From: JBBIJR01 sp037445875
GTDB lineage: Bacteria > CLD3 > SB21
Direction: 5' to 3'
Assembly (NCBI GenBank): GCA_037445875.1
Contig: JBBIJR010000068.1
Location: 1-19,766 of the forward strand
DNA length: 19,766 bases
Of the stretch, positions 14,531-19,766 are shown piece after piece (the first letter of the stretch is position 1; every line of letters begins with the position of its first letter). Position numbers and translations under genes: made by a program. Under the pieces are notes generated by a model. That model did no database searches and was not told the DNA's origin. It saw nothing but the letters and a program-made list of their open reading frames with translations.

Positions 14531-15973
14531 TCATCCCACGCTCCCTTCGAGACTCACGCTCAACAGCTTCTGTGCCTCCACGGCAAACTCCATCGGCAGT
14601 TCCTTGAACACCTCCTTGCAGAATCCGTTGACGATCATGTTGACGGCGTCTTCGCGCGAGAGACCCCGTTGGTTGCAATAAAAAATCTGATCTTCGCCGA
14701 TCTTCGAAGTGGTGGCTTCGTGCTCCACCTGCGCCCGGCGGTTTCTTGTTTCGATGTAGGGAAACGTGTGCGCTCCGCACCGGTCGCCGATCAGGAGGGA
14801 GTCGCACTGCGAGAAATTGCGAGCGTCCTCGGCGCCCTTCATGATCTTGACCAGGCCCCGGTAGGTGTTCTGTCCGTGACCGGCCGAAATGCCTTTGGAG
14901 ACGATCGTAGAGCGCGTATTCTTTCCCACATGGATCATCTTGGTGCCCGTGTCGGCCTGCTGGCGATTGGCCGTCAGGGCCACGGAGTAGAACTCGCCCA
15001 CGGAATGGTCTCCCTGCAGTATGCAGCTGGGGTACTTCCACGTGATGGCGGAACCCGTTTCGACCTGCGTCCACGAGATCTTGGATCGATGACCCGCGCA
15101 CTTGCCGCGCTTGGTGACGAAATTGTAGATGCCGCCCCTGCCGTCCTTGTCGCCCGGATACCAGTTCTGGATCGTGGAGTACTTGATCTCTGCGCCGTCC
15201 AGCGCGACCAGCTCCACCACGGCCGCGTGCAGTTGGTTCTCGTCGCGCATCGGTGCCGTGCAGCCTTCGAGGTAGCTGACGTAGGCCCCCTCGTCGGCCA
15301 CGATCAGCGTCCGCTCGAACTGGCCCGTGTTGGCGGCGTTGATGCGGAAATATGTCGAAAGCTCCATCGGACAGCGAACCCCCTTGGGTACATAGACAAA
15401 CGACCCATCGGAAAAAACGGCCGAATTGAGCGTGGCGAAGAAGTTGTCCGCATAGGGAACTACGGAGCCGAGGTACTTTTGCACCAGCTCCGGGTGTTCC
15501 TGCACAGCTTCGGAGAACGAACAAAACACGATGCCCAGTTCTTTGAGCTTGTTCTTGAACGTGGTGGCCACGGAAACGCTGTCGAATACGGCGTCGACGG
15601 CTACGCCGGCGAGCAATTCCTGCTCCTTCAGCGGAATCCCGAGTTTCTCGTATGTCCGGAGCAGCTCCGGATCCACCTCATCCAGGCTCTTGGCTGCGCG
15701 TTTCTTGGGTGCGGAGTAATAGACGATGTCCTGGTAGTCGATCTTCGGAAAGTGAACGTTTTGCCATGTCGGCTCGTGCATCTCGAGCCATCGGCGAAAC
15801 GCCTTGAGGCGCCACTCTAGCATGAACGCCGGCTCCTGCTTCTTTGCTGAAATGAAGCGGATTATGTCCTCGTTCAATCCCCTTGGAGCGGAGTCCGCCT
15901 CGATGTCCGTAACGAACCCGTACTGGTAGTCGCGAGAAGCGAGTTTTTCCAACATGTTGACATCTGTGGCCAT
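14531..15973 (-). CDS. sufB: Fe-S cluster assembly scaffold subunit SufB
   Basis: First gene of the suf operon; SufB carries the nascent cluster in SufBC2D. The 480-aa protein shows the conserved SufB segments: ASRDYQYGF and DIEAD near the start, EWRLKAFRRWLEM (53-65), VYVPKGVRCPMELSTYFRIN (193-212), VSYLEGCTAP with C238 (equivalent to E. coli C254), RGIYNFVTKRG, GDRCGAHTFPYIE with C399, HEATTSKI at 418 and EDAVNMIVNGF near the end. The ATG at 15973 is chosen because AAGGAG lies seven bases upstream; the frame stays open to 16030 but the extra codons overlap the expected 5' leader. The promoter candidate and two inverted repeats lie just upstream. Confidence 0.98.
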   Translation of the reverse strand: MATDVNMLEKLASRDYQYGFVTDIEADSAPRGLNEDIIRFISAKKQEPAFMLEWRLKAFRRWLEMHEPTWQNVHFPKIDYQDIVYYSAPKKRAAKSLDEVDPELLRTYEKLGIPLKEQELLAGVAVDAVFDSVSVATTFKNKLKELGIVFCSFSEAVQEHPELVQKYLGSVVPYADNFFATLNSAVFSDGSFVYVPKGVRCPMELSTYFRINAANTGQFERTLIVADEGAYVSYLEGCTAPMRDENQLHAAVVELVALDGAEIKYSTIQNWYPGDKDGRGGIYNFVTKRGKCAGHRSKISWTQVETGSAITWKYPSCILQGDHSVGEFYSVALTANRQQADTGTKMIHVGKNTRSTIVSKGISAGHGQNTYRGLVKIMKGAEDARNFSQCDSLLIGDRCGAHTFPYIETRNRRAQVEHEATTSKIGEDQIFYCNQRGLSREDAVNMIVNGFCKEVFKELPMEFAVEAQKLLSVSLEGSVG

Positions 15974-16019
15974 GTGCTTACTCCTTGGTCCGCCTTCCTG
16001 CCGACTGTCCTCTAAGGGC

Positions 16020-16049
16020 TGGCTAATCATGCCAAGGATATGTATTCTT
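16020..16049. promoter_or_regulatory. Two candidate operator inverted repeats at the suf promoter
   Basis: Two symmetric elements lie side by side. TGGC-N7-GCCA (16020-16034) spans the predicted transcription start. AAGGATATGTATTCTT (16034-16049) is a 16-base imperfect palindrome (12 of 16 positions symmetric) that covers the -10 element. Either could bind the Rrf2-type regulator encoded at the end of the operon, since Rrf2 family sites are AT-rich dyads overlapping promoters. Neither matches the E. coli IscR type 1 or type 2 consensus well. Confidence 0.4.
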
Positions 16050-16063
16050 TACAAAAAAGTCAA
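16035..16063 (-). promoter_or_regulatory. Promoter candidate of the suf operon
   Basis: On the minus strand TTGACT (16063-16058) and TATCCT (16040-16035) are separated by exactly 17 bases, giving a sigma-70 type promoter with a near-consensus -35 and a moderate -10. Transcription would start near 16028, leaving a leader of about 55 bases before the sufB ATG. It lies between the terminator of the upstream lipoprotein gene and sufB, as expected for the head of an operon. Confidence 0.6.
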
Positions 16064-16109
16064 GATTAAACTAGGTCAGGGTGCGTGTGGCATTGACGGC
16101 CAACAAAAG

Positions 16110-16137
16110 AAAAGGCCGCCCGAATGGACGGCCTTTT
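16110..16137 (-). terminator. Rho-independent terminator of the lipoprotein gene
   Basis: A hairpin with arms 16110-16121 and 16126-16137, one mismatch in 12 pairs and a GAAT loop, lies 20 bases after the lipoprotein stop. Read on the minus strand its 3' side runs into TTTTCTTTTGTT, a good U-tract. The other side is A-rich only, so on the plus strand it would be weaker. It insulates the suf promoter from the gene upstream. Confidence 0.85.
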
Positions 16138-16157
16138 CAGTGAAAAGTCAGGACTGT

Positions 16158-17048
16158 TCAACCGATAGGAGTTATTTCGCCCGTCTCGAGATTCAAGATG
16201 AACGTGAATCCTCCGTATTCGAGGATGGCCGTTTCGTCACCGTCGAACGTAATTCGTCCGGCCACGTAGTACGATTCCGATATATTGGGCCCGCTGGCGT
16301 CGTAGTCGACGGTGAACCCGATGGATCCACTCAACGGATACTCGGGTTCATCGTCCAGGTCATTGGCCGGTCCAAAGATGACCAGACTGTCGACATCGTA
16401 ATCGGCGTCGAGAGAGACCTCATACGTCAAGACCCCCAATGTGTACGCGAAATCGCTGTGTGATCCCGTGGTTCCTATGATCGTCAGATAATTGGTATTC
16501 GTCACAAACGGCTCGTCGCTCTGCACGTCGAAGTTGTTGCTGAGCGTCGCCTGGAGCGTCAGTATTCCGGCATTGGTGGTGTCCTGCAGCGTTCCGCTAA
16601 TACCGAGGACGGTCTCGTACTCCATCCTTTTCGTGGAATCCGACGGCAGGCCGAAAATATTCCGCGGCGTGAAGCGAACGCGATAGAACAAGTCCCAGGT
16701 GATACCCTCGACTGTGGTGTCTGCATCGAGCGTCCAGTAGTGGGTGGCATCATCGTAGATGAACGAAAAGGATGAAGTCTTTGCCAGTCCTGCATGACGC
16801 CGTTTCGACACTGCACTTCCGATGCCGATGTCGGCCGAGCCGTCAAACTCTTCCGAAAACCCGGCGGAGGTGAATACCTGATCCATCACTTCCATCGGGT
16901 TCACGCCGCTCTTTTCGAGTTCCTCGTACGATTCCTGGGCTTCCGCAGAGGTGTCGAACGTAGAAAGCGTCTTCTGGTCTTCGGCGCAGGCCGATATCCA
17001 CCACATGCTCAGGGTTGCAATGACCAGCGATCGTAGTGATTTGTTCAT
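16158..17048 (-). CDS. Predicted lipoprotein of unknown function, 296 aa
   Basis: The product has a type II signal peptide: MNKSLRSL, a hydrophobic stretch, and the lipobox ISAC with the lipidated cysteine C21, so it is probably anchored in the membrane facing the periplasm or the outside. AAGGAGG four bases before the ATG at 17048 fixes the start against an in-frame ATG at 17069. After a helical, acidic stretch (about 22-75), the remainder is rich in Thr, Ser, Asp, Tyr and alternating hydrophobic residues (for example ITWDLFYRVRF, GSIGFTVDY, YVAGRITFDG), consistent with a beta-sandwich or barrel-like fold. There are no cysteines after the lipobox and no enzyme motif. I do not recognise the family. 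It stands alone, with its own terminator. Confidence 0.87.
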   Translation of the reverse strand: MNKSLRSLVIATLSMWWISACAEDQKTLSTFDTSAEAQESYEELEKSGVNPMEVMDQVFTSAGFSEEFDGSADIGIGSAVSKRRHAGLAKTSSFSFIYDDATHYWTLDADTTVEGITWDLFYRVRFTPRNIFGLPSDSTKRMEYETVLGISGTLQDTTNAGILTLQATLSNNFDVQSDEPFVTNTNYLTIIGTTGSHSDFAYTLGVLTYEVSLDADYDVDSLVIFGPANDLDDEPEYPLSGSIGFTVDYDASGPNISESYYVAGRITFDGDETAILEYGGFTFILNLETGEITPIG

Positions 17049-17356
17049 GGGACCTCCTTGTTTGAACATCTAATCGGTGTATTAGGGTTAAGCGGTATGA
17101 ATGGTCTGACAGGGCAGAAAGTAAACACGAGCGCCCCGCGCTTCTGTGACGGGGATCATAGGAAAAAGCGCCAAAAAACCGTACGTACGATTCGTTCCAG
17201 GCGGTTGACCCCGTTCAAGCGTCCGCGTAAACAAATAATTATCTTGCGTCTGTGCACCAAATCGAGTAAGTTGACGGTGATCCCCAGCCATGTGTCCTGG
17301 ATCAAATGTCAGACATCCTACGACTCACACTAGACTAACGCGGGAGTTCTCGAAGT
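17049..17356. other. Divergent intergenic region of 308 bases
   Basis: This gap separates the divergent lipoprotein and STAS genes and must hold both promoters, but I could not settle on a good pair of boxes. It contains a perfect 10-base palindrome CGTACGTACG (17180-17189), an AT-rich patch with TAAACAAATAATTAT (17228-17242) 17 bases after a TTGACC at 17205-17210, and a perfect dyad ATGTCAGACAT (17306-17316) about 40 bases before the STAS ATG. Short open frames here have no ribosome site or family likeness. No RNA gene was recognised. Confidence 0.5.
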
Positions 17357-18064
17357 ATGGAGGGAATCCAAACCACCATTAAATACACAGGTCCGGAAGA
17401 CAGTATAGGGGTCATCAAAGTCGGCGGATACATCGACACGACCACTTCCTCCGAACTCGAACGTTCGCTTGGCTCTCTGCTGAAGAAGAATCAGTACCGT
17501 ATCATCGTTGATCTTGGAGATGTTGATTACATCAGTTCCGCGGGCTGGGGTATTTTCATCAGCGAAATCAAGGGGATTAAGGAAAACAACGGTGATCTGA
17601 AGCTCGCCCGCATGATCCCCGAGGTGTATGAGGTATTCGAACTCCTGGAGTTCCACTACATCCTCAAGGCATACGATACCGTCGAAGAAGCGGTCGATTC
17701 GTTCATCAAAGAGGGAGGCGGGGTGCTCGCGACGGCGCGGCCTCGAGAGGCGGCCGCGAAGGAGACCCTGGTGACGCAAGCGCAGCCGGTTACGGCCAAG
17801 CCCAGCAAGACGTCCGTCGTGCAGGAGATCGAGGAAGAAAAGGCACAGGAAAAAGTCCGGGAAGAAGACCTCACGGTAGACGATCACATCCGTGCCGCCG
17901 TGGCGAAGTATCCGAACATCGGAGCATGGCAGTTGAAGAAGATCCTCAAGACGGAAGAATACAGTTTCACCAATATCGGCTGGTTTGAGTTGCGCAGGCG
18001 GCTCAAGATGCTGGGGCTTTCCTCCAAGGACAGCCGGATGAAATACTCGGCCGAGCAGGACTAG
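17357..18064 (+). CDS. STAS-domain protein with C-terminal winged-helix-like domain
   Basis: Residues about 5-117 form a STAS domain, the fold of anti-sigma-factor antagonists: IGVIKVGGYIDTTTSSELERSL, then RIIVDLGDVDYISSAGWGIFISEI, where S60/S61 occupy the place of the phosphorylated serine of SpoIIAA-type proteins. A Lys/Glu/Ala/Pro-rich linker (about 118-172) leads to a conserved-looking block DDHIRAAVAKYPNIGAWQLKKIL ... FTNIGWFELRRRLKMLGL (175-221), whose helix-turn-helix spacing resembles winged-helix or transposase-type DNA-binding domains; this part is inference. At 235 aa it is twice the length of a simple antagonist. GGGAG lies about 10 bases before the ATG. No anti-sigma kinase or sigma factor is in the window, although a PP2C phosphatase, the usual partner class, lies about 11 kb away. 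A strong terminator follows. Confidence 0.9.
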   Translation: MEGIQTTIKYTGPEDSIGVIKVGGYIDTTTSSELERSLGSLLKKNQYRIIVDLGDVDYISSAGWGIFISEIKGIKENNGDLKLARMIPEVYEVFELLEFHYILKAYDTVEEAVDSFIKEGGGVLATARPREAAAKETLVTQAQPVTAKPSKTSVVQEIEEEKAQEKVREEDLTVDDHIRAAVAKYPNIGAWQLKKILKTEEYSFTNIGWFELRRRLKMLGLSSKDSRMKYSAEQD

Positions 18065-18089
18065 ACCTGCCCACATACGATTTTTTCAC

Positions 18090-18118
18090 GAAAGTCTCTC
18101 CTCGCGGGGAGGCTTTTT
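18090..18118 (+). terminator. Strong Rho-independent terminator after the STAS gene
   Basis: A 12-pair hairpin (arms 18090-18101 and 18106-18117, with three G-U pairs and a TCGC tetraloop) ends in a run of five T (18114-18118). It lies 26 bases after the STAS stop. It ends only 11 bases before the ATG of the peptidase gene, and its right arm contains GGGGAGG, so it may also act on that gene. Confidence 0.85.
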
Positions 18119-18129
18119 CATTTGGATCT

Positions 18130-19766
18130 ATGAAACCCCTCTTCGCTGCAAGTGTTGTCCTGATGGCAGCCCTGACGGCGGCGACCGGACAACCGCAGAC
18201 GCATCTCCCCGGCTGGCAGCAGGAGGTTGCCTACACGATCGACGCTCAACTCTTCACGACCGCCAACGTTCTGACCGGAACGGAAATCGTCCGCTATACC
18301 AATCGCTCCCCGGACACGCTGCAGGCGCTGTTCCTTCATCTCTATGCCAATGCCTTCCGCAGGAACAGCCTGATGCACCGGCACCAGAACGAACGCAGCC
18401 GCGACCGCAACGGAAGTATCCTTTCGCACTTGAAAGAAGAACTTCTCGGCGGTCAAACCGTGGGCGCCGTGAGGGACGCACAGGGCCGGGAACTGGCCAC
18501 ATGGCTCGACGACACCGTTCTGCGCATCGACCTCGCCGAGCCTCTGCCGCCCGGGGAAACGCAGGCTGTCCGGTTAGAGTTCACGCTCAAAATACCCTGG
18601 CTGATCCGCCGCATGGGCTGGCATAACCGCGAGGGCATCGAGTATTCGATGGCGCAGTGGTACCCGAAGCTGTGCGTGTACGACCGCGACGGCTGGCACA
18701 GGAACTACTATCTGGGACGTGAGTTCTACGGCGAGTTTGGTACGTTCGACGTGAGTTTGACCCTGCCCGCCGAGTATGTTGTCGGCGCCACGGGCCGGCT
18801 GGTGAACGCCGGCAGCATCGGGGCCATGATGGCGACCGATCCGCGGCTTACCCTGGGGGACAGGACCATCGCGGAGGCAGCATCCCCCTTCGACCTGCGG
18901 GAGGACAGTACCGGGCGGATCGGACTCCAGGCAATGCGCACGTGGCGTTTCCGGGCGGAACGCGTTCACGACTTCGCCTGGTGCGCGGATCCGGACTACC
19001 GGTGGGACTCGGTGTCGTGCGGCAGCGTTCGGATCAACCTTCTCTATCAGCCGAGCGTTGAAGGCCGATGGGCGGAGATGAAGGACTGGGCCGTCCGGAT
19101 ACTGCGTTACCTCAATGAAAACGTAGGCCCGTATACCTACCCGGAGTTCACCATCGCGCAGGCAGGGGACGGAGGCATGGAGTATCCTACGATCGTCTTC
19201 CTCACCGGGGAACGCCCACGATTCAGCCTGGCCAGCGTTACGGCCCATGAAATGGCCCACAACTGGTTCTACGGGATGCTGGCAAACGACGAGACGGCGG
19301 AGGCCTGGCTGGATGAAGGCGTTACGTCGTATTACACCACTCGCCTGGTGGAGCACCTGTTCGGCCGCTACGCCAACCTGCAGTATGACACCGCGTTCAA
19401 GCGTCGGTGGTACCCCTTGCTGGACGCGAGAGTGAGTACGTTTGCCGGTTACGAGTGGTGGGCTAAGCAGGGGTTCGAAGAGAAGTCGTTGACGGCCTCA
19501 GACTTTTTTTCCAGCGACCGCTCTTACGGTTACGCCACGACGTACAAAGGACAGATCTTCATGTACGCGCTCGAGTACTACTTCGGTCGGGCACGTCTGG
19601 ACTCGCTGATGCGAGAATTCTTTCGCCACCGGGCCCATCATCATGTGTCGACGGATGATTTCCGCCGATTTCTCGAAAAGGAAACGGGCGCACCGCTCAA
19701 AGACATGTTCCACGCCTGGTTGAACACGACGGACGCCTGCGATTATGCCGTGCGAGGTCAGTCCGG
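18130..19766 (+). CDS. Secreted M1-family (aminopeptidase-like) zinc metallopeptidase, 3' truncated by window edge
   Basis: The 545 visible codons encode an exported gluzincin. MKPLFAASVVLMAALTAATG is a signal peptide, with cleavage likely near residue 20. A beta-rich N-terminal domain follows (YTIDAQLFTTANVLTGTEIVRYTN, about 35-58; IEYSMAQWYPKLCVYD, about 174-190). The exopeptidase-type motif reads GGMEYP (348-353) in place of GAMEN, as in the less studied relatives of M1. Zinc ligands are H373 and H377 of HEMAH, with catalytic E374, and the third ligand E396 in EAWLDEG, the expected 18 residues after the second histidine. TYKGQIFMYALEYYFG (about 477-492) fits the region of the catalytic tyrosine. 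The frame is open to the edge, so the C-terminus is missing. No free ribosome site lies close to the ATG; the nearest is inside the terminator hairpin. Confidence 0.93.
   Translation, partial: MKPLFAASVVLMAALTAATGQPQTHLPGWQQEVAYTIDAQLFTTANVLTGTEIVRYTNRSPDTLQALFLHLYANAFRRNSLMHRHQNERSRDRNGSILSHLKEELLGGQTVGAVRDAQGRELATWLDDTVLRIDLAEPLPPGETQAVRLEFTLKIPWLIRRMGWHNREGIEYSMAQWYPKLCVYDRDGWHRNYYLGREFYGEFGTFDVSLTLPAEYVVGATGRLVNAGSIGAMMATDPRLTLGDRTIAEAASPFDLREDSTGRIGLQAMRTWRFRAERVHDFAWCADPDYRWDSVSCGSVRINLLYQPSVEGRWAEMKDWAVRILRYLNENVGPYTYPEFTIAQAGDGGMEYPTIVFLTGERPRFSLASVTAHEMAHNWFYGMLANDETAEAWLDEGVTSYYTTRLVEHLFGRYANLQYDTAFKRRWYPLLDARVSTFAGYEWWAKQGFEEKSLTASDFFSSDRSYGYATTYKGQIFMYALEYYFGRARLDSLMREFFRHRAHHHVSTDDFRRFLEKETGAPLKDMFHAWLNTTDACDYAVRGQS

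Noticed and set aside
14457..15524. 355-codon minus-strand frame overlapping sufB
   Set aside because: It is an Arg/Gly-rich alternative frame of sufB, which is intact in its own frame, so there is no frameshift to explain.
15974..16030. N-terminal extension of SufB
   Set aside because: The ATG at 15973 has a strong AAGGAG; the extension would start at about the predicted transcription start.
17058..17333. 91-codon frame in the gap before the STAS gene
   Set aside because: It begins next to the divergent lipoprotein start, has no Shine-Dalgarno and a basic composition typical of non-coding DNA.
18081..18094. TTTTTTCACGAAA as a Rex operator half-site
   Set aside because: It lacks the full TTGTGAA-N6-TTCACAA dyad and lies at a gene end within the terminator region.

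Overview
The window reads as an ordinary, gene-dense bacterial chromosome segment, moderately GC-rich by eye. It carries gyrase, a redox regulator, a complete SUF iron-sulphur assembly operon, a chemoreceptor, a PP2C phosphatase, a STAS protein and a secreted M1-type metallopeptidase. The lipobox lipoprotein, the CcmD-family peptide and the signal-peptide peptidase fit a diderm (Gram-negative type) bacterium. The mix of SufU-type SUF, Rex and a STAS protein with a C-terminal DNA-binding-like domain would suit an uncultivated candidate phylum near the FCB superphylum, but nothing seen here fixes the taxon. No rRNA, tRNA, CRISPR array, insertion sequence or attachment site was found.

Layout. 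(1) Positions 1-5990, plus strand: a tightly packed run of gyrB (3' end only), a 102-aa unknown, a nucleotidyltransferase-fold protein, gyrA, rex, a 470-aa unknown and a 51-aa CcmD-like membrane peptide. Most junctions overlap or are very short, so this is probably one transcription unit whose promoter lies left of the window. (2) Positions 5991-8759, minus strand: a transmembrane chemoreceptor followed by a PP2C phosphatase, which abuts the CcmD-like gene stop to stop. (3) Positions 8914-9876, plus strand: a YheT-family alpha/beta hydrolase, divergent from the chemoreceptor and overlapping the next gene tail to tail. (4) Positions 15973-9873, minus strand: sufB-sufC-sufD-sufS-sufU-sufT and an Rrf2-type regulator as last gene, with a good promoter candidate and two inverted repeats in front of sufB. 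(5) Positions 17048-16158, minus strand: a lipoprotein with its own terminator. (6) Positions 17357-18064, plus strand: the STAS protein, ended by a strong terminator only 11 bases before the ATG of the M1-type peptidase, which runs off the right edge.

How the genes work together. The SUF genes form a full pathway: SufS removes sulphur from cysteine, SufU relays it, the SufBCD complex builds the cluster, SufT helps maturation, and the Rrf2 protein probably senses Fe-S status and controls the operon. Rex (NADH/NAD+ sensing) and the CcmD-like peptide (cytochrome c maturation family) hint at a respiratory theme in the tail of the gyrase operon. The least explained parts are the two-gene insert between gyrB and gyrA, the 470-aa protein coupled to rex, and the C-terminal domain of the STAS protein. 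I see no clear-cut new system; these are the best leads.
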